Made by a program: the position numbers and the translations under genes
The notes under the pieces: generated by a model
Databases searched by the model: none
What the model saw: the letters and a program-made list of their open reading frames with translations, nothing else
Told to the model about the DNA's origin: nothing
Shown here: piece after piece, positions 17,846-28,280 of the stretch
How the letters are laid out: each line of letters opens with the position of its first letter
How positions within the stretch are numbered: position 1 is the stretch's first letter
DNA from: Aquimonas voraii
GTDB taxonomy: Bacteria > Pseudomonadota > Gammaproteobacteria > Xanthomonadales > Xanthomonadaceae
Direction: 5' to 3'
Assembly: GCF_900101825.1 (NCBI RefSeq)
Contig: NZ_FNAG01000006.1
Location: forward strand, 62,001-126,000
DNA length: 64,000 bases

Positions 17846-18038
17846 TAGGGTGGGCCCTGGCCCACCATGCGCTCGATGCTCGCCCCGGTCCTGGAAATCA
17901 GTGCGCTTGATTGACGGGATGCGCGGTCAGGATCCGGATTGGTGGCAACAGTGCGGCGCGGGAACGTGCTGCGGAGGCATGTGGGCCAGGCTTGATCGGG
18001 GCGAGTGCGGAGCTTTCGGTGGGCCAGGGCCCACCCTA
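17846..18038. repeat. REPIN-like element, inverted pair of GGTGGGCC palindromes (copy 2)
   Basis: Units at 17846-17866 and 18018-18038 are inverted copies of the palindrome with core GGGTGGGCCCTGGCCCACC; each pair partner is identical to those of copy 1 at 10009-10151. The inner segment (about 150 bp) is unrelated in length and sequence to copy 1, so only the ends are conserved, as in REPINs or short MITEs. Begins TAGGG, ends CCCTA. Confidence 0.8.
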
Positions 18039-18613
18039 TGCCTGCGGCTTGCGGCTTGCGGCTTGCGGTTGCTGTTGCTCCGGCTCTTGCGGGCAGGAGC
18101 CCGCGCTCTTGAACGGGGCCCCTGGGAAGCGGCGGGAGTTCGTGGATTCGCCCGCAGGGGCGCCGGCAGGGAGGCCGGCGATGTTCGTGACAGGCCAGGG
18201 AGGGCCTGTCCACGAACACCCACGGACTCACGCGAACCCTTCGCGCACGGATGCGCGAAGGGCGCGGACGAGGGGTGGCCTTTCTTTGGCCTACCTTTCT
18301 TGACTCCGGGCATCCTGCCCTCCGCCCCTCCGGGGCCGCCTTCGGCGTTCGCGCCGCTCCTGCGGCGCAGTGGCCACGCAAAGAAAGGTAGGTCGGACAG
18401 CCCGCAGGGCTGACCGAAAGCTCTTGCTCTTGCTCTTCGCTTCCAGCGGCAAACGCCAGCGGCAGCGGCAGCGGCAGCGGCAAGCGGCAAGCGGCAAGCG
18501 GCAAGCGGCAAGCGGCAAGCGGCAAGCGATGAGAAACACACAAAGCACGAGCCAAGGCTTCCCGCTCGGCCAGGTTCAGGGCGCCCGCTCCGCCCGGCCC
18601 CTCCCCAGCCTGC

Positions 18614-18700
18614 CTTCGCTTCGCTCGGGCTCCAGGGCTCATCGGCTGCCACCGGCAGCCGATCAGCGACCCGAACCGCTTCCCCAAGGGAGAGGGGCTC
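18614..18700 (-). repeat. Dispersed 87-bp repeat, copy 1 (inverted copy at 37245-37329)
   Basis: Read on the minus strand it starts GAGCCCCTCTCCC, contains the hairpin ATCGGCTGCC-N3-GGCAGCCGAT and ends GAGCCCGAGCGAAGCGA. The copy at 37245-37329 has the same three blocks in the same order with few differences. Non-coding; likely a mobile palindromic repeat family. Confidence 0.75.
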
Positions 18701-18731
18701 CTATCGGCTCTTCGCTCGATCTCTCGGATTT

Positions 18732-21700
18732 ATGGCAGCCACCGACAACCTCGTTCCCCTGCCCCGCACACCCAGCCGCGACAGCACCCGCGGCGAAGCG
18801 CCTCCGCGCCCGAGCCCCAAGCGCCCCCGCAGCACCACCCCGCCCTACGCCGAACTGCACTGCCTCTCCAACTTCAGCTTCGGCCGCGGCGCGTCCAGCG
18901 CAATGGAGCTGTTCGAGCGCGCGCGGGCGCAGGGCTACAGCGCGCTGGCGATCACCGACGAGTGCTCGCTGGCCGGCATCGTGCGCGCCTACGAGGCGGC
19001 GAAAGCCACTGACCTCAAGCTCATCGTCGGCGCCGAATTCAGCACGCGGGACCGAGCCTTCAAATGCGTGCTGCTGGTCGAGGACAGCAGCGGCTACACC
19101 GCGCTGTGCGAGCTGATCACCCGCGCGCGCCGGCGCTCGGAAAAAGGCGAGTACCGCTTCGAGCGCGCCGACCTCGAACCGGCGCCGCCGGGCCTGCTGC
19201 TGCTGTGGATTCCGCAGGCGCTGGCCGAGGCTGAACTCGTCGCCCAGGGCCAGGCCCTGGCCCAGCAGTGGCGCGATCGCTGCTGGCTGGCGGTCGAACT
19301 GCATCGCGGTCCGGACGATGAAGCACACAAGCGGCAGCGGCTCGATCTCGCCGCGCGCTGCGGCCTGCCGGCGGTCGCCTGCGGTGACGCGCACATGCAC
19401 ATCCGCGCGCGGCGACCGCTGCAGGACTGCCTGACTGCGCTGCGCCACCGGCTGAGCGTGGTCCAGGCCCGCGGTCTGCTGTTCCCCAACGGCGAACGCC
19501 ATCTGCGCACGCGGCGAGCCCTGCTCGCGATCTACGGTGATGGGTTGATGGCGGAAACGCTCGCCATCGCGGAGCGCTGCTGCTTCAGTCTCGGCGAGAT
19601 CCGCTACCGCTACCCGCGCGAGGTGGTGCCCGAGGGCCATACGCCGGACAGCTGGCTGCGGGCGCTGACCGAACAGGGCGCGCGCTGGCGCTGGCCACAG
19701 GGCGTGCCGGACACAGTGCAGGCACAGATCGAGAAGGAGCTCGCGATCATCGCCGAGCTCGACTACGCGGCCTACTTCCTGACCGTGCACGACATCGTCC
19801 GCTTCGCGCGTGAGCGCGGCATCCTCTGCCAGGGTCGCGGCTCGGCGGCGAACTCGGCGGTCTGCTTCGCGCTGGGTGTGACCGAGGTCGACCCCGCCCA
19901 CAGCCAGCTGCTGTTCGAGCGCTTTCTGTCGAAGGAGCGCAACGAGCCGCCCGACATCGACATCGACTTCGAGCACCAGCGCCGCGAGGAGGTCATCCAG
20001 TACCTGTACACGCGCTACGGCCGCGAGCGCGCGGCGCTGGCGGCCACCGTGATCTGCTACCGCAGCCGCAGCGCCCTGCGCGATGCCGCGCGCGCTTTGG
20101 GCCTGTCAGCCGACCAGCTGGAGCAGCTCAGCGCGGCCTCGGCGCGCGGGCAGAGTGCCGTGCCGATCGAGGAGCGCCTGGCCGAGCGCGGCTTCGACCT
20201 CGACAGCCCGGTGGTGCGCCGGCTGCTGCAGATCGCGAGTGAGCTGAAGGGGTTTCCGCGCCATCTCTCGCAGCACGTCGGCGGCTTCGTGATCTCGGAC
20301 GCGCCGCTGTCGACCCTGGTGCCGGTCGAGAACGCGGCCATGCCCGAGCGCACCATCATCCAGTGGGACAAGGACGACCTCGATACGCTCGGCCTGCTCA
20401 AGGTCGACTGCCTGGCGCTGGGCATGCTGAGCTGCGTGCGGCGCTGCCTCGACCTGCTGCGCGAGGCGCGCGGCATCGAACTCACGCCGGCCACCATTCC
20501 GGCGGAGGATGCCGCCACCTACGCAATGATCCAGCGTGCCGATACCGTCGGCGTGTTCCAGATCGAATCGCGCGCGCAGATGGCCATGCTGCCGCGGCTG
20601 AAGCCCCGCACCTTCTACGACCTGGTGATCGAGGTCGCGATCGTGCGGCCCGGGCCGATCCAGGGCCGCATGGTGCATCCCTACCTGCGACGTCGGCAGG
20701 GCCTCGAGCCCGTCACCTATCCCTCGGCCGATCTGAAACAGGTGTTCGAGCGCACGCTAGGCGTGCCGCTGTTCCAGGAGCAGGTGATGCAGCTGGCCAT
20801 CGTCGCCGCCGGCTACACGCCCGGCGAGGCCGACGAGCTGCGCCGCTCGATGGCGGCCTGGAAGCGCCGCGGCGGGCTGGAGCACCATCGCGCGCGCATC
20901 CTCGAAGGCATGGCCGCGCGCGGCTATCCGCCCGAGTTCGCGGAACAGGTGTTCGAGCAGATCAAGGGCTTCGGCAGCTACGGCTTTCCGGAATCGCACG
21001 CCGCCAGCTTTGCCCTGATCACCTACGTCAGCTGCTGGCTCAAGTGCCACCACCCGGATGCCTTCGCCTGCGCCCTGCTCAACGCCCAGCCGCTGGGCTT
21101 CTACTCGACCGCGCAGATCGTGGCGGACGCCCGCCGCCACGGCGTGCGCGTGCATCCGGTGGACGTGCGCTACAGCGCCTTCGATTCGCACCTCGAGGCC
21201 GGCGGCGCGACCGCACGCGGGCCGATCCGGCTCGGCCTGCGCGAGGTGCGCGGGCTGAAATCCGAGGCGGCACAGCGCATTGTCCTGGCGCGTGCGCAGA
21301 GGGACTTCCGCGATGTCGAGGATCTCGCCCATCGCGCCCAGCTCGACCGCGGTGATCTCGGCCTCCTGGCCGAGGCCGGCGCGCTGCGCGGGCTGGCGGG
21401 ACACAGGCACCGCGCGCGCTGGGCGGTGGCCGGGGTCGAGACCCCCCTGCCCCTGTTCGAGGACCTGCCCACACCCGAGGTGCAGGTCAGCCTGCCGCCG
21501 CCGAGTGCCGCCGAAAACCTGCTGGCCGACTACGCGCGTACAGGTCTGTCGCTGGGGCCGCATCCGCTGGCCCTGCTGCGGCCGCAGTTGAATGCGCTGC
21601 GCTGCAAGCGCTCGCGCGAGCTGGCGCAGATGCGCAACCGCAGCCATGTGCGCTACGCCGGCCTGGTCAGCCTGCGCCAGCAGCCCAGCACCGCCAGCGG

Positions 21701-21923
21701 CGTCACCTTCGTCACCCTCGAAGACGAGGACGGCATGGTCAATCTGGTGGTCTGGCAGCGGGTGGCGATCCGCGATCGCCGCGCCCTGCTGGAATCGCGC
21801 CTGCTGCTGGTGGAAGGCCACCTCGAATCTGCCGACGGCGTGCGTCACCTGATCGCAGGTCGATTGACCGACGTCAGCAACCTGCTGGGCGCGCTGGATG
21901 CGCGCTCGCGGGATTTCCATTGA
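18732..21923 (+). CDS. dnaE2: DnaE2, error-prone DNA polymerase III alpha-type subunit
   Basis: 1063 residues, the usual DnaE2 length. PHP domain at about 37-260 ([27 protein letters not shown]). The C-family catalytic palm follows, with [30 protein letters not shown] (about 410-440, carrying catalytic Asp residues) and HVGGFVISD. Next come the thumb and finger regions ([55 protein letters not shown]). A C-terminal OB fold is seen at about 960-1040. DnaE2 performs mutagenic translesion synthesis with ImuA and ImuB. The N-terminal 36 residues are basic and Pro-rich with no family match, so a slightly later start is possible. Separated from imuB by repeats, so it may need its own promoter. Confidence 0.95.
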   Translation: MAATDNLVPLPRTPSRDSTRGEAPPRPSPKRPRSTTPPYAELHCLSNFSFGRGASSAMELFERARAQGYSALAITDECSLAGIVRAYEAAKATDLKLIVGAEFSTRDRAFKCVLLVEDSSGYTALCELITRARRRSEKGEYRFERADLEPAPPGLLLLWIPQALAEAELVAQGQALAQQWRDRCWLAVELHRGPDDEAHKRQRLDLAARCGLPAVACGDAHMHIRARRPLQDCLTALRHRLSVVQARGLLFPNGERHLRTRRALLAIYGDGLMAETLAIAERCCFSLGEIRYRYPREVVPEGHTPDSWLRALTEQGARWRWPQGVPDTVQAQIEKELAIIAELDYAAYFLTVHDIVRFARERGILCQGRGSAANSAVCFALGVTEVDPAHSQLLFERFLSKERNEPPDIDIDFEHQRREEVIQYLYTRYGRERAALAATVICYRSRSALRDAARALGLSADQLEQLSAASARGQSAVPIEERLAERGFDLDSPVVRRLLQIASELKGFPRHLSQHVGGFVISDAPLSTLVPVENAAMPERTIIQWDKDDLDTLGLLKVDCLALGMLSCVRRCLDLLREARGIELTPATIPAEDAATYAMIQRADTVGVFQIESRAQMAMLPRLKPRTFYDLVIEVAIVRPGPIQGRMVHPYLRRRQGLEPVTYPSADLKQVFERTLGVPLFQEQVMQLAIVAAGYTPGEADELRRSMAAWKRRGGLEHHRARILEGMAARGYPPEFAEQVFEQIKGFGSYGFPESHAASFALITYVSCWLKCHHPDAFACALLNAQPLGFYSTAQIVADARRHGVRVHPVDVRYSAFDSHLEAGGATARGPIRLGLREVRGLKSEAAQRIVLARAQRDFRDVEDLAHRAQLDRGDLGLLAEAGALRGLAGHRHRARWAVAGVETPLPLFEDLPTPEVQVSLPPPSAAENLLADYARTGLSLGPHPLALLRPQLNALRCKRSRELAQMRNRSHVRYAGLVSLRQQPSTASGVTFVTLEDEDGMVNLVVWQRVAIRDRRALLESRLLLVEGHLESADGVRHLIAGRLTDVSNLLGALDARSRDFH

Positions 21924-21952
21924 ACCGAAGGGCGGGCAGACAGGCCAGAACG

Positions 21953-21983
21953 CAGAAGGGGCCGGCAGTGCCGGCCCCTTCTG
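21953..21983. terminator. Strong bidirectional hairpin between dnaE2 and the beta-helix gene
   Basis: A perfect 14-bp stem, CAGAAGGGGCCGGC, with a 3-base loop (AGT), placed 30 bp after dnaE2 and 38 bp after the convergent minus-strand gene. There is no long T run, but position and stability fit a shared terminator. Confidence 0.7.
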
Positions 21984-22021
21984 ATCCACGTGCCTGAAGT
22001 CTGCGAAGACTCCGCCGAGCC

Positions 22022-23719
22022 TCAGCGCGGAATCTTGACCGTCCAGCCGGCGGTCCAGTTGTCGCGCGGGCCGGCGAAGGCGCCGCGGTAGTTGGCGGGG
22101 CGGAAGAAACCGTCGCTCAGCGCCTGACCGTTGCCGAGCAGCGGCGAGTTCGCCGCGGGCAGGAAGCCGGTGATCGCGGCATCGCCGGTCGCCGTGTTGC
22201 CGGCGCCGGTGCCGAACCAGGTCGCCACCGAGTAGGGATCGCTCGAGCTCGAACCGAACTGGGCGCTGCCGCAGCTGCCGATGTGGCTGTGGGTGAAGGT
22301 CAGCTGCTCACCCTGCGCCGAGGCCGAGCCCAGGGCGAAGGTGCCGGCATCGTCCAGATTCAGGCAGGACTCGCGGTAACCCTGGATCAGCACGTTGGCG
22401 TAGTTGCCGCCGGAACCGCGGCGAATGCGGGCGCCGTCGCGGCTCACTTCGGGGTTACCGATGAGCGTCAGGTTCGACACCATCGGCCGGGTGCGCGGCT
22501 GCTTGTCGTTGTTGCTGCTGTCGTTGTCGGACTCGATGCCGTTCGAATCGTTGTTCTGGTCCGGGTTGCTGCCCTGGAAGCCAAGCGCGAACTGGATCTT
22601 GCCGTTGTAGCCCTGGTCGAAGTCGAAGCAGTCGTCGCCCATGTTGGAGCACACCAGGTAGCGGCCGTTGACGCTGCCGCCGAAGAACTCGAAGCCGTCG
22701 TCGAGGCCGCTGTCGACCTGCACGTTCTCGAGCACGGTGCCGCTGCCGACGCCCAGCAGGGTCAGGGCGTTCAGCTCGTTGTCCGGAGCGATCTGCTGGC
22801 CGGCCCACAGGATGCGCACGTAGCGCAGGGCGCCGGAGTTGTCGTCAAGCACCGGAGTGGCGTTGCCGTATTCGATGTCGGGCACCGCCTCGAACTGGCA
22901 GCGCTGCTGGGCGGTGCCGTCGTTGCAGATCGAGCGACCGGCGATGACGATGCCGGCCCACGAACCGGGGACTTCCTGCGGGCCGGTGAAGGTGATCGGC
23001 TGTTCCTTGGTGCCCTCGGCCCAGATCTGGCCGCCGTTGACCACCGAAATGAAGTTGGGGCTGCTGTTGTCGGTCGAGCCAATCACGGTGACGCCGGGAG
23101 CGATCACCAGATCTCCGCCGTTGGCGACGTTGACACGCCCACGCACGATGTAGTTCTTGCCGGCCGGCAGGAACAGGCGTCCGGTGATCTCGTTCGGCAG
23201 CTGGCAGGCATTGCCCACCGCGGTGGTGCCTTCCGGGCAGCTCGCGACGGGCTCATTGCACTGTCCGGAGGTCAGCTTCTTCAGGCCCAGCGAGGGCTCG
23301 AAGACGAAGTTGGCCGGGGTCAGGTTCGAGCCGGCCGCCGGCGTGATGTCCATGGTGATGCCGTCGCAGCTGAAACCCAGCGTGGCCGTACCCAAGGTCG
23401 CCGGGGTCGGGCTGCCGCGCTCACTGAAGCGGCCGCCCGTGTAGCGGAGCACAGGAACATTGGTGTAGTCGTTCTGGCCTTCTACCAGCTGCGTGGACAC
23501 GATCGACCAGACCTGCGAGCCGTCGTTGGCGTAGGTGAAGAAGGCGCCGAAGAAGATCTTCTGGTCAGGCAGCACGTCGACCAGCAGGCCCTTGTTGTCG
23601 TCGCCGGCGACGTTGGTCCACGCGCCATCGAAAGCTTCGGTCACGATGGTGGCAGAAGCCGGGCCGGCCAGGGCCAGCGCGCACGAGGTCGCGAGCAGGG
23701 TCTTGCGGATGGAAAACAT
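22022..23719 (-). CDS. Secreted beta-helix-like protein, partner of the TonB-dependent receptor
   Basis: 565 residues with a signal peptide (ATSCALALAGPASA). The first 140 residues form a beta-rich domain (GSQVWSIVSTQLVEG). From about 185 on the sequence shows parallel beta-helix coils: LFLPAGKNYIVRGRVNVANGGDLVIAPGVTVIG, QIWAEGTKEQPITFTG, SWAGIVIAGRS, and DDGFEFFGGSVNGRYLVCSNMGDDCFDFDQGYNG (about 345-378). The Asp-rich DDGFEFFGG/DDCFDFDQG block suggests metal or glycan binding. This type of protein is regularly found next to carboxypeptidase-regulatory TonB receptors in gamma- and alphaproteobacteria, without a proven role. It is last in the array, 294 bp behind the receptor gene (that gap shows nothing definite). 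Confidence 0.8.
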   Translation of the reverse strand: MFSIRKTLLATSCALALAGPASATIVTEAFDGAWTNVAGDDNKGLLVDVLPDQKIFFGAFFTYANDGSQVWSIVSTQLVEGQNDYTNVPVLRYTGGRFSERGSPTPATLGTATLGFSCDGITMDITPAAGSNLTPANFVFEPSLGLKKLTSGQCNEPVASCPEGTTAVGNACQLPNEITGRLFLPAGKNYIVRGRVNVANGGDLVIAPGVTVIGSTDNSSPNFISVVNGGQIWAEGTKEQPITFTGPQEVPGSWAGIVIAGRSICNDGTAQQRCQFEAVPDIEYGNATPVLDDNSGALRYVRILWAGQQIAPDNELNALTLLGVGSGTVLENVQVDSGLDDGFEFFGGSVNGRYLVCSNMGDDCFDFDQGYNGKIQFALGFQGSNPDQNNDSNGIESDNDSSNNDKQPRTRPMVSNLTLIGNPEVSRDGARIRRGSGGNYANVLIQGYRESCLNLDDAGTFALGSASAQGEQLTFTHSHIGSCGSAQFGSSSSDPYSVATWFGTGAGNTATGDAAITGFLPAANSPLLGNGQALSDGFFRPANYRGAFAGPRDNWTAGWTVKIPR

Positions 23720-24013
23720 GGGGGAGCTCCGTAAGGGGAAATCGCGCCGACGGTGCCGACGGGAGCTCGCACACTAAGAAGCTTTTGTTTCAGTCAGCCT
23801 GCGTACGCATGACCGTTTGGTGACAGCGGTCCGCGAGGCCGACGCAGACACGCCAGGGCGGAAAGGTCGTGGGCCGCGTTTGCGGCCACCCGGCGCGAAA
23901 GCGCGGAGCCCAGCCAGCCCTGCACGCAGGCACGCGACACCGCATGCCTGCGCGGCCAGCAGGCTCGGCGCCTGCGGACCGGTCCGCTCACGCGCGACGG
24001 CGGCTTCCGACGT

Positions 24014-27000
24014 TCAGAACTTCCACTCGACCGAGAAGGCCGCCTCACGCCCCTTGCGGTAGCGGTTGGTCGGCTGGTCGCCCTGCAGGAACTCGACGTC
24101 CGGATCGAGCAGGTTGCGCAGGCGCAGCTTGAGCTTCCAGCCCTCCCAGGGCAGCGCCTGCGAGAGGGTGAAGTCGAGCTGGCCGAAGGGCTGTTCATAG
24201 ATGTCGGGCAGGCCACTGTCGCCGACCCGCGAAATGCGTTCGCCCGAGACGTTGTACAGCAGGGTCGCCTCGGTTCCACCGTCCGGCTTCTGGTAGGACA
24301 GGCTGAAGTTCACCACGTAGGGCGACTGGCCCTGCAGCGGACGCAGGGCGTTGGTCTGGGTGCCCTGCTGATCGCCAAGATCGATCTCGGAGTCGATCCA
24401 TGCGTAGTTGGCGCCGATGTACACATCCGCCAGCGGCAGTCCGCGCAGGAAAGCCGGCAGCCAATCGATGCGCTCCACGAAATCCAGCGACTTGTAGAGG
24501 TCGAACTCGACGCCGCGATTGACCGCCTCGCGGGCGTTGCGCAGGCCCAGCAGCTGATCCGAGGCCGGCACCTGCACCAGCTCGATCGGGTTTACGAAGT
24601 CCTTCTGGAACAGGGCGACCGAGAAGCTTTCGGACGGCGAGAAGTAGTACTCCCAGCGCAGGTCGAGGCTCTCGATCTGCGCCTGCTGCAGCTGCGGATT
24701 GCCCTGCACGCGCACGTCAAGCAGCGGGTCGACGAAGTCGGCGGGCGACAGCTCGCGGAAGTCCGGGCGCGACACCGTTTCGCTGTAGGCCAGACGCAGC
24801 TGGGCCTTGTCCGAGTAAGCCCAGGTCAGGGCGCCGGCAGGCAGAAGATCGTCGGCCTCGACACGGCCGACAACCGGCGCCGCATTCGGATTGAAGGGCG
24901 GCTGATTCACGACCTCCTGGACATTGCGCTCCTCGCGCGCGCCCAGGTTGAGGCGCCAGTCCTTCCAGCCCAGATCGACGCCGAGGAAGGCCGAGTCGAG
25001 CGTCTGCGCCGCGGTGTAGGCGTCAGCAGACTGTGTGGTTTCACTGAGCCTGAGACCGTCCGGGCGGATCTGCTCGGGCGTAAACACGGTTTCAAGATCG
25101 GTGATGTTGATCCCTCTTCTGCCGAGGAAGACAAAGCGGCGGATGAAGGAATCGCGCTCGCGCTCCAGCCGGCCGGCGCCGCCGAACACCGCCAGCTCCC
25201 AGTGTTCGCCGAACTGCAGCGGCAGGCGGAAGTCGATCCGCGCCTCCTCGGCGTCATCGATCAGCCCCTCGAAGCGACTCACCAGGCTGCCGTCCCACTC
25301 GTAGCGTTCATCCTGCGAGTCGAGTTGGAAGCGGTAGCTGCGCCGCGCCGGAGAAACGCGCTGCGCCCGCGAATTGGTGTACTGCCAGTTCAGCAGCAGG
25401 TTGGAGAAGCCGGTGATGACGTGCTCGCCAGTGAGCTGGCGAGTGGTCAGCTCGTTCTCGACCCACTCAAGCTCGAAGTTCTGCTCGTCGTTGCCGGAGC
25501 CACCGATGCCCTCGCTGATCTGCGCCTGATCGGTGGTCTGGCGGACCTGGAAGGCCGTGCCGGTCACCGCATGATGCTCGCCAATCTTGAGGCCGGTGCT
25601 GAAGAACAGGCCAGCGTCGATGGCACGCTCGGTGCGCTCGAGATCGAAATCCGACAGCGGCACCAGCTGACCGTTGCCCAGCACGCTGTAGGTCGCCCTC
25701 TGTTCCTCGCGCGAATCCCAGTTCTGGCTGTAGCGGGTCGAAAGGATGTAGCCCAGGCTCCACGCATTGTCGGCGAAGGGCAGGTCATCGCCCACCGAGA
25801 ACGAGAAGCCGGTATTCGGGCCCACCTGCTTCGGACGGATGTTGAAACCCTGGGCGGCGATGGCTTCGCCATAGGCCTCGAGCTGCTGTGGATCGGTGGG
25901 CAGGCGACCATCGAGCAGGCCGGCCGGCGCCTCGCGCGCACCGTCGTCAAAGCCCGTCCAGTCACGGCCACCACCGGTGTAGCGCAGACCGTCATCGCCG
26001 GTGGTGCCATCCGCCCATCCCACCGTTCCCGACGCGCGCAACAAGAAGCTCTCCGGCACGCCGCGGGTGCGCAGCTGGATGGTGCCGCCACCGAACTCAC
26101 CGGGCATGTCGGCGGTATAGGTCTTCTGCACGACGATGCCGTTGAGGATCTCGGTCGGAAACAGGTCCAGCGGCACGACGCGACGAGTGGGATCGGGGCT
26201 GGGCACCTGGGCGCCATTGATCACCACCGACGAATAGCGCTCACCCAAGCCACGCACATAGACGAACTTGCCGTCGACCAGGGTCAGGCCGGTCACGCGC
26301 TTCAAGGCGCCGGCGGCGTCCGAGTCGCCCGCGCGCGAGATCTGTTCGGCGCCTAGGATGTCGGTCACCGCCGAGCTGGTGCGGCGCTCTTCGACGAAGC
26401 TCGCCAGCGAGCCTTCGATGAAGGGCTCCAGCACCACGAACTCGGGCAGCTCGACGCCGGCCGGGGTCAGCTCGATGGCCTGCTCGGTGGTCTGCTCGCT
26501 GGCGATGCTCACGCCCTCGAAGCTGCGCGAGGCGAAGCTCGGCGCCAGCACCGAGATCGCATAGGTGCCGGGCGGCACCTCGGCGCTGAAGCGGCCTTCC
26601 GCGTCGCTGACCAGATCGATGGGTGTGCCGGACACATAGACGCGCGCGCCGGCCACCGGCTTGCCGTCTTCGCTGTTGAAGACGCGGCCGCTCAAGGTTC
26701 CCGGCGGCCCCAGCTCGGGCTTGGCCTCGGCGGCCGCGGCGGCACCGGCGTTGGTGCTCTCGATGAACACGCTGGGCGCGGCATCGGGGTAGAGCGTGGC
26801 GATGATCTGTGCGTCCTCGTCCTCGACCAGGTTCAGTTGGAGGCTGAGCACTTCGGCGCCGCCACGCAGCACGCGCAAGGTGCGCGCGCCCGGCTCGATC
26901 CTGAGGTTCAGGGCGCCGTCGCTGCTGGTGCGTCCGCGCGCTGCGGCGTCGATCTGCACTTCGGCATCGGCCACCGGCCGGCCTTCGTCGAACAGGTAGA

Positions 27001-27082
27001 GCGACAGCTCGGCGGGCTCGGCCGCGCCCGCCGTGGTGGTGACGAGGGCGGCGATGGCGAGAGCAAGCAGGCGGCGCTTCAT
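24014..27082 (-). CDS. TonB-dependent outer-membrane receptor with two N-terminal carboxypeptidase-regulatory-like domains
   Basis: 1022 residues with a signal peptide (MKRRLLALAIAALVTTTAGA). Residues about 25-100 and 125-212 are Ig-like regulatory domains (second: GTLSGRVFNSEDGKPVAGARVYV, GTYAISVLAPSF). The plug follows at about 225-350 (TDILGAEQISRAGDSDAAGALKRV, YVRGLGERYSSVVINGAQVPSP, GEFGGGTIQLRTRG), then a 22-strand-type barrel ending REAAFSVEWKF with a terminal Phe, the BAM signal. Imports a substrate across the outer membrane using TonB. Substrate unknown; receptors of this type have been tied to peptides, glycans or siderophores. 52 bp behind the TPR gene of the energy operon, so probably co-transcribed. 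Confidence 0.93.
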   Translation of the reverse strand: MKRRLLALAIAALVTTTAGAAEPAELSLYLFDEGRPVADAEVQIDAAARGRTSSDGALNLRIEPGARTLRVLRGGAEVLSLQLNLVEDEDAQIIATLYPDAAPSVFIESTNAGAAAAAEAKPELGPPGTLSGRVFNSEDGKPVAGARVYVSGTPIDLVSDAEGRFSAEVPPGTYAISVLAPSFASRSFEGVSIASEQTTEQAIELTPAGVELPEFVVLEPFIEGSLASFVEERRTSSAVTDILGAEQISRAGDSDAAGALKRVTGLTLVDGKFVYVRGLGERYSSVVINGAQVPSPDPTRRVVPLDLFPTEILNGIVVQKTYTADMPGEFGGGTIQLRTRGVPESFLLRASGTVGWADGTTGDDGLRYTGGGRDWTGFDDGAREAPAGLLDGRLPTDPQQLEAYGEAIAAQGFNIRPKQVGPNTGFSFSVGDDLPFADNAWSLGYILSTRYSQNWDSREEQRATYSVLGNGQLVPLSDFDLERTERAIDAGLFFSTGLKIGEHHAVTGTAFQVRQTTDQAQISEGIGGSGNDEQNFELEWVENELTTRQLTGEHVITGFSNLLLNWQYTNSRAQRVSPARRSYRFQLDSQDERYEWDGSLVSRFEGLIDDAEEARIDFRLPLQFGEHWELAVFGGAGRLERERDSFIRRFVFLGRRGINITDLETVFTPEQIRPDGLRLSETTQSADAYTAAQTLDSAFLGVDLGWKDWRLNLGAREERNVQEVVNQPPFNPNAAPVVGRVEADDLLPAGALTWAYSDKAQLRLAYSETVSRPDFRELSPADFVDPLLDVRVQGNPQLQQAQIESLDLRWEYYFSPSESFSVALFQKDFVNPIELVQVPASDQLLGLRNAREAVNRGVEFDLYKSLDFVERIDWLPAFLRGLPLADVYIGANYAWIDSEIDLGDQQGTQTNALRPLQGQSPYVVNFSLSYQKPDGGTEATLLYNVSGERISRVGDSGLPDIYEQPFGQLDFTLSQALPWEGWKLKLRLRNLLDPDVEFLQGDQPTNRYRKGREAAFSVEWKF

Positions 27083-27134
27083 GGCGTGGCGTTCCAGGGA
27101 TCGTGGTGCCCGCGCCGCGCGCAGGCAGGGTGCA

Positions 27135-28280
27135 TCAGGCGCAGGCCCAGGGCGTATCGGCGCATTCCTGCATCAGCCGGCGCAGCTCGGTGGCGCGACG
27201 GAACAGCTCGGGCCGGGTCAGCACCTGCAGATGGCCCTCGACGCGCTCGAACTGGCCCAGGCGGTACCAGGCGTAGGCCAGCGCGTAGCGCAGGTCTTCG
27301 TCGTCCCACAGGCCGGCGCGACGCAGGGCACCTTCGAGCGCGGTGACCTCGGCGTACTTGCGGGCCGCGATCAGCAGGCCGACGCGCTGCTTCAGCTTGC
27401 GCTCGCCGTCCTCGACGCGCGCATTCAAGTTGAGCGCGCGCGCGGTCTGGCCGGCTCGCCGATACAGCTCGGCGGCTTCGACCAGCAGCTCGGGCTCGCG
27501 CTCGGCCTGCGCGGCCATCACTTCGGCCGCGGCCAGCGGCTTGCCGCTCTCCAGCCAGGTCTGCGCCAGCGCGCGTGCGATCGCGCCGTTGTCGGGAAAC
27601 TTGAGCCGCGCAGCTTCGAGAAAGCGCAGGGCCTCCTCGAAGGACTTGCTGCGGCGGAGCGCGGTGCCGATCGCGGCGTAGTCCTCGGCCTTGGGCTCGC
27701 CGCGATTCAGGTAATCGCGGCCCAGCTCGGCGGCCTCGGCGTACAGACCGGCCTCGACCAGGTAGAACACCTGCCGGCGCTGGAAGCCCAGGTTCCCGGG
27801 AAACCGATCACCCGCCTCGCTGAGCGTGTCCAGTGCCGCCTGGCGCTGGCCCTGCATCCACTGCGCGTGCGCGCGCAGCAGCCAGGCGCCGCTGATGCCG
27901 TTGACGGTTTCACCGGCCTCGTCCAAGGCCTGCACCGCCTGTTCGTAGCGCTCCAGACCGAAGTAGGCCTGGGCGCGGTAGAGGTGGATCATGGGCTCGG
28001 CCTGGCCGGCGCCGACCGCGGCGTCGAAAGCCTCGGCGGCGGTTTCGAGCTGCTGCTGCTCCAGCGCGATCAGGCCACGCACGGTGTGGTACTTGGCGAG
28101 GTCGATGCCCTCGACGCTGAGATCCACGCGGGCCAACGCCTCGGCGGCGCGTGCGGCCTCGCCGTCGCGCATCAGCAGCGCGGCCAGTTCGACGTAGTCG
28201 ACTTCGTCGCTGCTCGTGTCCTGCGCGATCGCAGTGAGCGACAGCGCCAGCAGCAGCGCGAGTACAGGCAGGTGACTCAT
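27135..28280 (-). CDS. Exported TPR protein of the TonB operon
   Basis: 381 residues from the ATG at 28280, with a short signal peptide (LPVLALLLALSLTAIA). TPR-like helix pairs run through the protein (for example YHTVRGLIALEQQQLETAAEAFDAAV about 64-89; PMIHLYRAQAYFGLERYEQAVQALDEAG about 95-122; DYAAIGTALRRSKSFEEALRFLEAA about 205-229). It overlaps tonB by four bases (ATGA). TPR proteins at this position accompany TonB2-type systems in Vibrio, Shewanella and relatives, where they are periplasmic accessories; an exact role is not established. The C-terminus carries two cysteines (ECADTPWACA). Confidence 0.85.
   Translation of the reverse strand: MSHLPVLALLLALSLTAIAQDTSSDEVDYVELAALLMRDGEAARAAEALARVDLSVEGIDLAKYHTVRGLIALEQQQLETAAEAFDAAVGAGQAEPMIHLYRAQAYFGLERYEQAVQALDEAGETVNGISGAWLLRAHAQWMQGQRQAALDTLSEAGDRFPGNLGFQRRQVFYLVEAGLYAEAAELGRDYLNRGEPKAEDYAAIGTALRRSKSFEEALRFLEAARLKFPDNGAIARALAQTWLESGKPLAAAEVMAAQAEREPELLVEAAELYRRAGQTARALNLNARVEDGERKLKQRVGLLIAARKYAEVTALEGALRRAGLWDDEDLRYALAYAWYRLGQFERVEGHLQVLTRPELFRRATELRRLMQECADTPWACA

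Larger units (their letters stand above)
17652..18731. repeat. 1.08-kb repeat-rich intergenic region between imuB and dnaE2
   Basis: No gene is supported here. It holds GGGATT-type oligonucleotide repeats (17657-17790), a REPIN-like element (listed separately), a run of GCGGCTT repeats (about 18043-18072), two hairpins (TTCGTG...CACGAA at 18184-18217; CCCTTCGCGCA-N4-TGCGCGAAGGG at 18237-18262), and a 12-bp perfect inverted repeat CCTACCTTTCTT/AAGAAAGGTAGG at 18290-18301 and 18381-18392. It also has CGGCAG and CGGCAAG microrepeats (18457-18528) and an 87-bp element at 18614-18700 with an inverted copy at 37245. The cluster separates two genes that are normally adjacent. Confidence 0.85.
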
